Of a DNA stretch of 30,617 bases, positions 1-7,101 are shown piece by piece. The notes under the pieces are model-generated. The model ran no database searches and had not been told where the DNA came from. It was given only the letters and a program-made list of their open reading frames with translations. The DNA comes from Pseudomonadota bacterium. Lineage in GTDB: Bacteria; Pseudomonadota; Gammaproteobacteria; Steroidobacterales; Steroidobacteraceae. Position numbers and translations under genes: made by a program. The DNA lies in NCBI GenBank assembly GCA_023417315.1, contig JAEZFW010000015.1:1-30617 (forward strand), read 5' to 3'. The stretch's first letter is position 1. Every line of letters starts with the position of its first letter.

Positions 1-29
1 CCCTATCCCCGATCCCCCATCCCCTTCGC
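1..29. repeat. Partial intergenic array arm at left window edge (7-nt units)
   Basis: Degenerate tandem units of the CCCTATC/CCCCGAT kind end just before the stop codon of the homospermidine synthase gene. The wording matches the 3' arms near 3353-3390 and 5495-5525, so this is probably the 3' arm of an element whose 5' arm lies outside the window. Confidence 0.6.
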
Positions 30-31
30 AT

Positions 32-1447
32 TCACACGATCACATTCTTGAATTGCCAGGGATCGCTCTTGTCCAAGTCTTCGGGGAACAAGCGTTCGCG
101 CTCGAAGAGCGGCGTCCACTGCGTGTACTCGCCGACGACCGGGCCAAGGTAGGGCATGCAGATCTCGAGGTTGCGACGAAAATCCATTTCATCCGGCTCG
201 ACGAGACCTTCCTCAGGATTCTCGATCGCCCATACCATTCCCGAGAGCACCGCGACACACACCTGCAGACTCGTCGCCGTGTTGTGCGGCACGAGATTGC
301 GGGCTTCGTGGATCGACAGTTGCGAGCCGTACCAATAGGCATTCTTCTTGTGGCCCGCGAGCAGCACGCCGAGCTCATCGATCCCATCGATGATTTCCGG
401 GTTCAGGATCCGCTTCGTCTCCTGCAGCTGCCAGTTGTGTCCAGCGAACTCATGCACCGAGAGCACGGCGTCATCGCACGGGTGATACGCGTAGTGCACA
501 GTTGGCCGATAGACGACTTTGTCACCCTCGCGATGCGTGAAGTAGTCGGAGATGGAGATCGATTCACCGTGCGTGATCAGAAAGCCGTGGAAGTGCCCCG
601 CTTTCGGCGTCCACGTGCGCACCTTCGTGCCCGCTCCCGGTTGCATTAGATAGATCGCGCTTTGCCGGCCGAACTCATGCCGGCGACCCTGCGGCGGCAG
701 CGCCTTCTCATGCGTACCCCAGCCGAGCTCCGCCGGTTGCGCGCCCTCCGATACGAAACCATCGACCGACCACGTATTCACGAATTCGCGCAAACGCTTC
801 GGCGTATTCGCCACTTGCGTGTCGCGCTCGGCGATGTGGATCACTTTGACCCCAAGCTTGTGTGCGAGCGCCGCCCAGTCTGCGCGCGAGCCCGGCATGC
901 CGGCATCGACATTCGTGTCGCTCGCGATGTTGAGCAGCGCCTGCTTGACGAAGTGCGAGACGAGTCCCGGGTTCGCTCCGTGCGTGATCACGGCAGTCGC
1001 TCCCTTCTTGAGCTTGTCGCGCAGCGCCAGCGCCTTCTCGCGCAGCGCATAGTTCGTGCGATGCGACGGCGAGAGCGAGGGGTCCGTGTAGCCGCCCGGC
1101 CACGGCTCAATGCACGTATCGATATACAACGCGCCCTTCTCACGCGCGAACTCGATGAGCGCAAGGCTGGACACATCGACAGACAAATTCACGAGGAAGT
1201 CGCCGCGCTTGAGCAACGGATCCAGCACCTGGCGGAAATTCGCCTGCGTCAGGGGATTGATCGTGAACTTGATGCCGTACTCCTTCGCTTCCGCGAGGCC
1301 GGCTTCGTCCGCAGTGATGATCGTGATTCGATCTGGCGTGATCCCGATGTGACGCAGGATCAACGGTGTGACGCCTTGGCCGATGCTGCCATAACCGACC
1401 ATGACGACACGACCTGGAAAGTCGACGTGCATTGGATGCTTGGACAT
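32..1447 (-). CDS. hss: Homospermidine synthase
   Basis: 471 aa, close to the usual length of bacterial homospermidine synthase, which makes sym-homospermidine from putrescine (or spermidine plus putrescine) using NAD+ as a transient hydride acceptor. The N-terminus carries a Rossmann nucleotide-binding segment with the glycine motif GYGSIGQG at residues 18-25. The body contains family-like blocks such as THGANPGLVSHF (about 154-165) and the C-terminal NAYWYGSQLS. The ATG is preceded by an AAGGTGAG Shine-Dalgarno-like run about 11 nt upstream. The enzyme is cytosolic. The glutathione transferase gene lies upstream on the same strand, and speA, which makes agmatine for polyamine synthesis, lies 2 kb away, so polyamine production is a shared local theme. 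The family call is firm; substrate preference cannot be read from sequence. Confidence 0.95.
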   Translation of the reverse strand: MSKHPMHVDFPGRVVMVGYGSIGQGVTPLILRHIGITPDRITIITADEAGLAEAKEYGIKFTINPLTQANFRQVLDPLLKRGDFLVNLSVDVSSLALIEFAREKGALYIDTCIEPWPGGYTDPSLSPSHRTNYALREKALALRDKLKKGATAVITHGANPGLVSHFVKQALLNIASDTNVDAGMPGSRADWAALAHKLGVKVIHIAERDTQVANTPKRLREFVNTWSVDGFVSEGAQPAELGWGTHEKALPPQGRRHEFGRQSAIYLMQPGAGTKVRTWTPKAGHFHGFLITHGESISISDYFTHREGDKVVYRPTVHYAYHPCDDAVLSVHEFAGHNWQLQETKRILNPEIIDGIDELGVLLAGHKKNAYWYGSQLSIHEARNLVPHNTATSLQVCVAVLSGMVWAIENPEEGLVEPDEMDFRRNLEICMPYLGPVVGEYTQWTPLFERERLFPEDLDKSDPWQFKNVIV

Positions 1448-1562
1448 GATGATGCGAGCTCACCTTAACGAAGCCGATGGAGGCTCGAAGTGTAATAGCG
1501 TGAGCCAATCGGGTCGACATGCACGGAGCGCATTGTCGCCCGCGCTCAGATGCGGTGCAGCG

Positions 1563-2228
1563 CTACTGTTCGCGCCAATGCGGTGGATATGTTTTTTCGT
1601 AGCCCGGTATCGTTTCCACGCGTTTGAGCCACGCAGCGATCGCCGGGAAATTCGCATCCACAGGAATCAAGCGCCCGCGCAACTCCTGCGCCTCGCGCCG
1701 CTCCAGCACACGCAGCAACATGCGGATCCCTGGGAAAATCACGATGTCTGCAGCCGAGAAGCTTTCACCTACTAGCCACGCAGACGATGCGAGACGCCGC
1801 TCGATGGTGCGCGCCTCGGCGAGAATATGCGACATGGCGCGCTCGATCTCATCCATGTGCCCTTCGACGCCCTGGAACAGGACGACGTAGATGACTTTCT
1901 GAATGTGGTCTTCCGCGTACCACTCGTACTCGCTGATCACACGATTGATCGTGCCCGCCTCCTCCGGCGTCGTTCCGAAGAGCGGCGGATCGGGAAACTT
2001 GCGATCGAGATAGTGCAGGATCGCAAGGGACTCGAAGCACACGAAATCCCCGTCTTTCAGGACCGGCACTCGCCCGCGAGGATTCATGCTCAGCATCTGC
2101 GGCGACTTGTGCTCTTGCTTCGCGAACTGCACTTGATGCGAAACATAGGGCAGCCGCTTGTATTCGAGCGCCAACAACGCTCGCCATGAATACGGGCTAC
2201 CGCTGCCCCACCAGAGTTCGAGTGACAT
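1563..2228 (-). CDS. Glutathione S-transferase family protein
   Basis: 221 aa, the normal size for a cytosolic GST. The N-terminal thioredoxin-like domain (about 1-80) begins LWWGSGSPYSWR, with serines placed where many bacterial GSTs hold the glutathione-activating residue. It contains the cis-proline segment GRVPVLKDGD and the ESLAILHYLDRKFP element that contacts glutathione. The all-helical C-terminal domain follows. The gene is divergent from the sulfurtransferase across an intergenic array whose outer edge lies only about 15 nt from this ATG. No convincing Shine-Dalgarno is visible. Substrate unknown; detoxification or thiol-dependent isomerase roles are possible. Confidence 0.9.
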   Translation of the reverse strand: MSLELWWGSGSPYSWRALLALEYKRLPYVSHQVQFAKQEHKSPQMLSMNPRGRVPVLKDGDFVCFESLAILHYLDRKFPDPPLFGTTPEEAGTINRVISEYEWYAEDHIQKVIYVVLFQGVEGHMDEIERAMSHILAEARTIERRLASSAWLVGESFSAADIVIFPGIRMLLRVLERREAQELRGRLIPVDANFPAIAAWLKRVETIPGYEKTYPPHWREQ

Positions 2229-2242
2229 GATGAGTACGTAAC

Positions 2243-2390
2243 GAGTGAGGAGTGACGAGCAAGAGTGTAGCGGTAAACGTTATGGTGGACAGGTGTGATC
2301 CGTCTACTATGAAGATTGGTATGACTTGATCATGACTGGCAAGCTCAACCTTGTGCGCAGTCCCTTTTTGCTCATCACACGTCACTCCTT
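2243..2390. repeat. Intergenic inverted array, GST/sulfurtransferase divergent spacer (7-nt units)
   Basis: 5' arm 2243-2265 with GAGTGAG/GAGTGAC units and GAGCAA; 3' arm 2368-2390 with TTGCTC and GTCACTCC. The arms are imperfect reverse complements around a loop of about 102 nt. The 3' arm ends exactly at the ATG of the sulfurtransferase. The loop must also hold promoters for both divergent genes; I could not assign them. Confidence 0.7.
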
Positions 2391-3245
2391 ATGCCATTCA
2401 CCACCCTGATCTCCGCCTCCGAGCTCGCCGCCGCGCACGCCACCGACGACAACTGGCTCATCGTCGACTGCCGCTTCGATCTCGCGAATCCCGATAGCGG
2501 CGAGCTGGCGTATCGAGAAGGTCATATTCCAGGTGCGGTGTACGCGCACTTGGATCGCGATCTGTCGAGTCCGATTACGCCCGAAACCGGCAGACACCCG
2601 CTTCCGAATCCAGAGCGCTTCGCGCAACGCCTCGGCGAATGGGGCGTGTCGCCCACGACTCAGGTCGTTGCTTACGATGCCGATACGGGAGCGATTGCCG
2701 CTCGCCTGTGGTGGCTTCTTCGTTGGATGGGGCACGATTCGGTCGCGGTGCTCGATGGCGGTCTGCGTGCATGGCGCGAAGCTGGATTGTCCTTGAGCAC
2801 AGACACGCCGATGCGCGAACCGAGCCGATTCATTGCGCACCCAAATCGCGCTGCGTGGTTGTCGGCGGATGAAGTCGCCGAACGCGTCCGCGCCGGCTGG
2901 CGCCTGCTCGATGCACGCGCACCCGAACGTTTCGCGGGCAAGGTCGAGCCAATCGATCCGGTGGCAGGCCATGTTCCGGGCGCGCACAATCACCCGTTCT
3001 CCACGAATCTCGGGCCCGGCGGTCGTTTCTTGAGCGCGGATGAGTTACGCAAGCGCTACGAGGCCGTGCAAGCGGGGGTACCCGACGATCGCACGATCGC
3101 GATGTGCGGCTCCGGTGTAACCGCGTGTCATCTGTTATTGGCGATGGAAGCCGCGGGTAAGAAAGGTGCGCGATTGTATGCAGGGTCGTGGAGCGAATGG
3201 ATTAGAGATCAGAGAAGAGAGAAGGCGATCGGGGATAGCGGATAG
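2391..3245 (+). CDS. sseA: 3-mercaptopyruvate-type sulfurtransferase (two rhodanese domains)
   Basis: 284 aa with two rhodanese domains (about 5-130 and 150-278), the usual layout and size for SseA/TST enzymes. The first domain is the non-catalytic one (VDCRFDL near 24, GHIPGAVYAHLD near 46). The second carries the active loop MCGSGVTA near residue 237, whose CG-S/T-GVT form is typical of mercaptopyruvate sulfurtransferases rather than the CRKGVT of thiosulfate rhodaneses. It moves sulfur from 3-mercaptopyruvate to thiol or cyanide acceptors. The last residues (about EKAIGDSG) and the stop codon are encoded by the 5' arm of the following repeat array, so the native C-terminus appears to have been rewritten by the repeat. 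No Shine-Dalgarno precedes the start. Confidence 0.92.
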   Translation: MPFTTLISASELAAAHATDDNWLIVDCRFDLANPDSGELAYREGHIPGAVYAHLDRDLSSPITPETGRHPLPNPERFAQRLGEWGVSPTTQVVAYDADTGAIAARLWWLLRWMGHDSVAVLDGGLRAWREAGLSLSTDTPMREPSRFIAHPNRAAWLSADEVAERVRAGWRLLDARAPERFAGKVEPIDPVAGHVPGAHNHPFSTNLGPGGRFLSADELRKRYEAVQAGVPDDRTIAMCGSGVTACHLLLAMEAAGKKGARLYAGSWSEWIRDQRREKAIGDSG

Positions 3246-3390
3246 GCGATGGACGAAGAGCGGATCCTCTACGCGACGACCTGTCGCAGCGATACAATTT
3301 CAGAAGCGTCACGCATGGAACACGCGCGGCGGGCTTCGCTTTCTCTCTCTGACCATCCCCTATCCGCCATCCCCTATCCCCTTCTCTCTT
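3215..3390. repeat. Intergenic inverted array, sseA-speA spacer (7-nt units)
   Basis: 5' arm 3215-3252 and 3' arm 3353-3390 are both 38 nt and, by eye, pair at 34 of 38 positions. Both begin or end with an AAGAGAGAAGG block followed by GGGATAG/GCGGATA units. The 5' arm starts inside the sulfurtransferase coding sequence and supplies its TAG stop. The 3' arm ends 10 nt before the GTG of speA. The loop of about 100 nt contains no gene. This is the best-matched element of the family. Confidence 0.85.
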
Positions 3391-3400
3391 AGGACCCGTC

Positions 3401-5353
3401 GTGGATCACGAAGCGAAGAAATTCACTCTGAGCGCGCCCTGGAACATCGAGGATTCGCTCGATCTATATCAGGTGCCTAAATGGGGTCAGGGCTACTTCA
3501 GCATCAACGAGGCGGGCCATGTCGTCGTGCGCCCGTATGGCGAACCCGATGCTGAAATCGACCTGCTGGAAGTCGTGCAAGGTTTGCGGGCGCGCGATCT
3601 CACGACCCCCGTCGTCGTGCGCTTCTCCGATATCTTGAGACATCGACTCGGGCGGCTGCACAAGGCATTCGCGCGCGCGATTGAGGAAAACGACTACAAG
3701 AATCGTTACTGCGCGGTCTTCCCGATCAAGGTCAATCAACAGCGCCTCGTGGTCGAGGAGGTCTACCGCTACGGCAAGGAATTCGGATTCGGGCTCGAGG
3801 CCGGCTCGAAGCCGGAGCTGCTCGCGGTCATGGCGATGACAGAGGATGCGCCCGATCGCATGATCGTCTGCAACGGCTTCAAGGACGACAGCTACATCGA
3901 AGCCGTCATCCTCGCAACGAAGCTCGGGCGCACGATCATCCCCGTGATCGAGAACTTCGATGAGCTGCGTCTCGTGCTCCGCCATGCGCAGAAGTATCAA
4001 GTGCGGCCGCGCATCGGCGTGCGCGTGAAGCTGGCGAGTGAAGGCGCGGGACGGTGGCGCGACTCAGCCGGCGAGAAATCGAAGTTCGGCTTGTTCGTGA
4101 GCGAAATTCTCGAGCTCGTCGACACGCTGAAAGAGCACGGCATGCTCGACTGCCTCGAGCTCGTGCACTGTCATCCGGGCAGTCAGCTGCAGGACATCCG
4201 TCGCGTCAAGGATGCGATCAACGAGCTCGCGCACGTCTACGCCGAGCTCAAGCTGATGGGCGCAGGACTCAAGTACATCGACGTGGGAGGCGGCCTCGGC
4301 GTCGACTACGACGGCAGCGGCACGAACTTCGAATCATCGATGAACTACACGATGAACGAGTACGCAAGCGATGTGGTGTATCGAATCGCAAGCGTGTGCA
4401 ACGCACGCCAGATCGAGCACCCGATCATCGTGAGCGAATCGGGACGCGCGACGGCCGCACATCACAGCGTGCTCATCTTCAATGCGCTCGGCTCGTCGGC
4501 GCTCGATCAGTTCCGTGTTGCCGGGCGAATCGAGGAAGACTACTGCGGCAAAGAAGAATTGCCGCAACCCGTGCTGGATTTGTTCGAAGCCTATCGCAGC
4601 GTCTCCGCACGCAGACTCGTCGAGTGCTACCACGATGCGTTGCAGGCACGCGAGCAGGTGCTGCAGATGTTCAACCTCGGTCTACTCAGCCTCGAGTTCC
4701 GCGGCCTCGCGGAACGCTTGTACTGGGCGACATGCGCAAAGATCCGCGACTTCTGCCGCAAGCTCGAAACGGTTCCAGAGGAGCTCGAGAATCTCGAGCT
4801 CATTCTGTCGGATACGTATTTCTGTAATTTCTCGGTTTTTCAATCGCTGCCTGACAGCTGGGCGATCGGCCAACTCTTTCCGATCATGCCGATTCATCGG
4901 CTCAACGAGAAACCCACTCGCAATGCAGTGCTCGCCGATATCACCTGCGATTCCGATGGCAAGATCGATCGGTTCGTGAGTCAACGCGACGTGAAGCGCA
5001 CGCTGGAGCTGCACGAGCTCAAAGCGAACGAGGAATATTATCTAGCCGTGTTCCTCGTCGGCGCATATCAAGAAACGCTCGGCGATCTGCACAACCTCTT
5101 CGGGGATACGCATGTCGTGCATATTCGTTTGCACGACCAAGGCGGCTGGTGGATCGAGGAGATCGTAAAAGGCGACACCGCTGGCAAGGTGCTCACCTAT
5201 ATGCAGTACGACGTCGACCGCCTTTACCCGCAGTTCACGCGTGATTGCGAGCGGGCCGTGCGCGAGGGACGCATGACACTCGCAGAAAGCCAGGCTCTGA
5301 GGCGCTTCTACGAGTGGGAGCTGAATGGCTATACCTATTTAGAACCAGACTAG
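3401..5353 (+). CDS. speA: Biosynthetic arginine decarboxylase
   Basis: 650 aa, the expected size for SpeA, a PLP-dependent fold-III decarboxylase turning L-arginine into agmatine, the first step of the agmatine route to putrescine. The PLP lysine lies in FPIKVNQQ (K110), the HCHPGSQ block follows near 250, the phosphate-binding glycine segment DVGGGLGVDYDGS lies near 297, and the substrate cysteine in DITCDSDG is near 520. The start is a GTG (3401) with an AGGA-like element (TAGGAC) just upstream, right after the 3' arm of the repeat array. Agmatine ureohydrolase or deiminase genes are not in the window. With hss it covers two steps of polyamine synthesis. Confidence 0.97.
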   Translation: MDHEAKKFTLSAPWNIEDSLDLYQVPKWGQGYFSINEAGHVVVRPYGEPDAEIDLLEVVQGLRARDLTTPVVVRFSDILRHRLGRLHKAFARAIEENDYKNRYCAVFPIKVNQQRLVVEEVYRYGKEFGFGLEAGSKPELLAVMAMTEDAPDRMIVCNGFKDDSYIEAVILATKLGRTIIPVIENFDELRLVLRHAQKYQVRPRIGVRVKLASEGAGRWRDSAGEKSKFGLFVSEILELVDTLKEHGMLDCLELVHCHPGSQLQDIRRVKDAINELAHVYAELKLMGAGLKYIDVGGGLGVDYDGSGTNFESSMNYTMNEYASDVVYRIASVCNARQIEHPIIVSESGRATAAHHSVLIFNALGSSALDQFRVAGRIEEDYCGKEELPQPVLDLFEAYRSVSARRLVECYHDALQAREQVLQMFNLGLLSLEFRGLAERLYWATCAKIRDFCRKLETVPEELENLELILSDTYFCNFSVFQSLPDSWAIGQLFPIMPIHRLNEKPTRNAVLADITCDSDGKIDRFVSQRDVKRTLELHELKANEEYYLAVFLVGAYQETLGDLHNLFGDTHVVHIRLHDQGGWWIEEIVKGDTAGKVLTYMQYDVDRLYPQFTRDCERAVREGRMTLAESQALRRFYEWELNGYTYLEPD

Positions 5354-5356
5354 ACA

Positions 5357-5525
5357 GAAGGCGATAGGGGATTGCGGATAGGCGATAGGTAGAGCCAACC
5401 CAGCCGACGGACAGTCTTGCCCATCCTGGTCGAGCGTTATGTGCACTGCGGAAAGGCCTGCGAAACCTTGTCTATCGCCTCTGCGAAACCTTGTCTATCG
5501 CCTATCCGCGATCCCTATCGCCTTC
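5357..5525. repeat. Intergenic inverted array after speA (7-nt units) with an internal duplication
   Basis: 5' arm 5357-5388 (GAAGGCGATAGG, GCGGATAGGCGATAG) pairs with 3' arm 5495-5525 with one indel and about one mismatch. The 3' side is extended by a perfect 23-bp tandem duplication (5458-5480 and 5481-5503) containing CCTTGTCTATCGCCT. The 5' arm starts 3 nt after the speA stop codon. Confidence 0.8.
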
Positions 5526-5538
5526 TCCTCCTATCCCG

Positions 5539-5567
5539 TTGCAAGGTCAAAACCCCTGACGTAGTAT
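5539..5567 (+). promoter_or_regulatory. Candidate sigma70 promoter upstream of the RRM gene
   Basis: TTGCAA and TAGTAT are separated by 17 nt, each matching 4 of 6 consensus positions. It would give a leader of about 235 nt before the RRM start at 5810. The match is weak and may be chance. Confidence 0.25.
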
Positions 5568-5809
5568 CGGGTCAGGTCTGCTGAATGTAATCAACTAAAG
5601 AGCGACCAGTTCGGTAAGCCCAGCTCATAAGCAACGACTCTAATCGCCCGTCCGGGACATCCCTCCTTCGTTTATCCGGAATAGTTGATTGCACGTGACC
5701 AAGCCGCAGTACGTCTCTCGCCATTTCGAGACCCGTCGTCATGGACGTTCGGACTCGACGCGAGCGGCATTGTCTGCACCTCCTGTCTGGCCTCAAGAGT
5801 GATGTATCG
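5568..5809. other. Spacer before RRM gene, no gene recognised
   Basis: About 240 nt with no convincing coding sequence. A minus-strand open frame (5572-5796) has no recognisable family. The phrase GGGTCAGGTCTG near 5568 resembles sequences often seen beside REP-type transposase remnants, but nothing else supports a transposon. A GTCTC...GAGAC inverted pair lies near 5714-5733. Confidence 0.3.
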
Positions 5810-6094
5810 ATGACGACGATCTACGTTGGGAATCTGCCGTTCAGCGCAACCGAAGCAGAAGTGCGCGGACTGTTCGAAAAACATGGGGCGGTCCAGTCCG
5901 TCAAGCTGGTCAACGACCGTGAGACCGGGCGTCCGCGAGGCTTCGGCTTCGTGGAGATGCCGCCGTCCGATGCGCAAACCGCGATTCAGCACATGAACGG
6001 TTTCCAGATGGGCGGCCGTCCGCTGCGCGTCAACGAAGCACGCGAGCGTGAGGCGCGTCCACCGCGTCAGAACAACGGCGGCGCACGCTGGTAA
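5810..6094 (+). CDS. Single-RRM RNA-binding protein
   Basis: 94 aa with one RNA recognition motif (about 3-80). RNP2 is IYVGNL at 4-9 and RNP1 is RGFGFVEM at 43-50, with the aromatic residues that stack on RNA bases in place. The short basic tail ends NNGGARW. I chose the ATG at 5810 because family members start directly with MTxIYVGNLP; an ATG at 5741 would add 23 residues unlike the family. Bacterial glycine-rich RRM proteins of this type are often cold-responsive and are thought to act on mRNA structure. A paralogue with a longer glycine tail lies at 11643-11954. Three hairpins follow the stop codon. Confidence 0.9.
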   Translation: MTTIYVGNLPFSATEAEVRGLFEKHGAVQSVKLVNDRETGRPRGFGFVEMPPSDAQTAIQHMNGFQMGGRPLRVNEAREREARPPRQNNGGARW

Positions 6095-6182
6095 CTGCAT
6101 CGCATCCTGCCCTTCCGCGCGTTTCGAACATCGAAATGCCCGCGGAACGAAGGTAGAGCGAGCGCACCAGCTCTGTGATGCA

Positions 6183-6238
6183 CTCCGCAGCTGCTTGGCT
6201 GCGGAGCAGCCGTATCGCGCTAGCCGCTGCGGCGCGAT
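6183..6238 (+). other. Two consecutive hairpins downstream of the RRM gene
   Basis: CTCCGCAGC (6183-6191) pairs with GCTGCGGAG (6198-6206), 9 perfect pairs around a 6-nt loop. ATCGCGC (6214-6220) pairs with GCGCGAT (6232-6238). Neither has a downstream T-run, so they are not classic terminators; they could stabilise the RRM mRNA 3' end. Confidence 0.55.
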
Positions 6239-6251
6239 TACTCTATCGTTG

Positions 6252-6277
6252 CCCTCTTGTTCGATCGAAGAGGGTTT
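6252..6277 (+). promoter_or_regulatory. Hairpin that sequesters the Shine-Dalgarno of the next gene (or weak terminator)
   Basis: CCCTCTT (6252-6258) pairs perfectly with AAGAGGG (6268-6274), followed by TTT. The right arm AAGAGGG is also the only Shine-Dalgarno candidate for the ATG at 6283, 8 nt away. It could end RRM transcription weakly or control translation of the downstream gene. Confidence 0.5.
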
Positions 6278-6282
6278 CGCGG

Positions 6283-7101
6283 ATGCGTTTGCAGGCTCTG
6301 TTGGCCGGTATTGCGGTGTTCGTCGCGGGCTGTGCTGGGCAACCTGCTAGCAATCCCGAAGTCGCCGCACAGCTCGATCGAGCCCTAGCCTCCCAGCACC
6401 GCTCAGCAGCCTATCGGACCCGCGATCGGTACCGTCATCCAAAAGAGACGCTCGAGTTCTTCGGTATTCGCCCGGACATGACGGTCGTCGAAGTGTGGCC
6501 CGGCGCCGGCTGGTACACCGAGATCCTCGCTCCGTTTCTGCGCGAGAAGGGCAAGCTCTACGTCGCGCAGCTCGATCCGCAGGGTAGCGACTATGCGAAA
6601 CGGATCGTGGGGGATTTCCGAGCCAAGCTCGATGAACGCCCTGACCTTTACAGCAACATCACGGTCACGACGTTGGCGGCGAGCTCGCAGGCTCCGATCG
6701 CACCAGCGGGCTCGGCCGACCTCGTCCTGACGTTCCGCAATCTCCACAACTGGATGATGTTTGGGTGGGAGCAACAAGCGCTGGCCGCCATGCATGCGGC
6801 GCTAAAGCCCGGCGGTATTCTCGGCATCGTCGAGCATCGTGGCGATCCGAACGTCGCACAAGATCCCAAGGCAGCCTCCGGCTATGTGAATGAAGCGTAT
6901 GCCATCGAGCTGATCGAACGCGTAGGTTTCGAGCTCATCGACCGATCGGAAGTGAACGCGAACCCGCAAGACGAAAAGAATTACGAAAAGGGTGTATGGG
7001 CACTGCCACCGACATTCGCAGCCGGGGATGAGGACCGCGAACGCTACGCCCGCATCGGGGAGAGCGACCGCTTCACACTGAAATTTCGCAAGCTGCCGTA
7101 A
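6283..7101 (+). CDS. Methyltransferase-fold lipoprotein (class I SAM-dependent type)
   Basis: 272 aa from the ATG at 6283, chosen because it gives a lipoprotein signal peptide (LLAGIAVFVAGC, lipidated Cys17) and has AAGAGGG 8 nt upstream. The mature part resembles the exported COG4798-like methyltransferases: a helical segment with YRTRDRYRHPKETLEFFGI, then motif I VVEVWPGAGWYTE (about 68-80), an acidic LDPQG near 101, and a motif IV-like FRNLHNW. A periplasmic location raises the question of where SAM would come from, so it may not be an active methyltransferase. The stop overlaps the next start (TAATG), implying translational coupling with the hydrolase. Confidence 0.85.
   Translation: MRLQALLAGIAVFVAGCAGQPASNPEVAAQLDRALASQHRSAAYRTRDRYRHPKETLEFFGIRPDMTVVEVWPGAGWYTEILAPFLREKGKLYVAQLDPQGSDYAKRIVGDFRAKLDERPDLYSNITVTTLAASSQAPIAPAGSADLVLTFRNLHNWMMFGWEQQALAAMHAALKPGGILGIVEHRGDPNVAQDPKAASGYVNEAYAIELIERVGFELIDRSEVNANPQDEKNYEKGVWALPPTFAAGDEDRERYARIGESDRFTLKFRKLP

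Noticed and set aside
4054..4827. 257-codon open frame inside speA
   Set aside because: Arg-rich alternative frame of a well-conserved enzyme; typical GC-rich shadow.
5572..5796. Possible transposase remnant on the minus strand
   Set aside because: Only the phrase GGGTCAGGTCTG is suggestive; there is no catalytic motif or flanking repeat.
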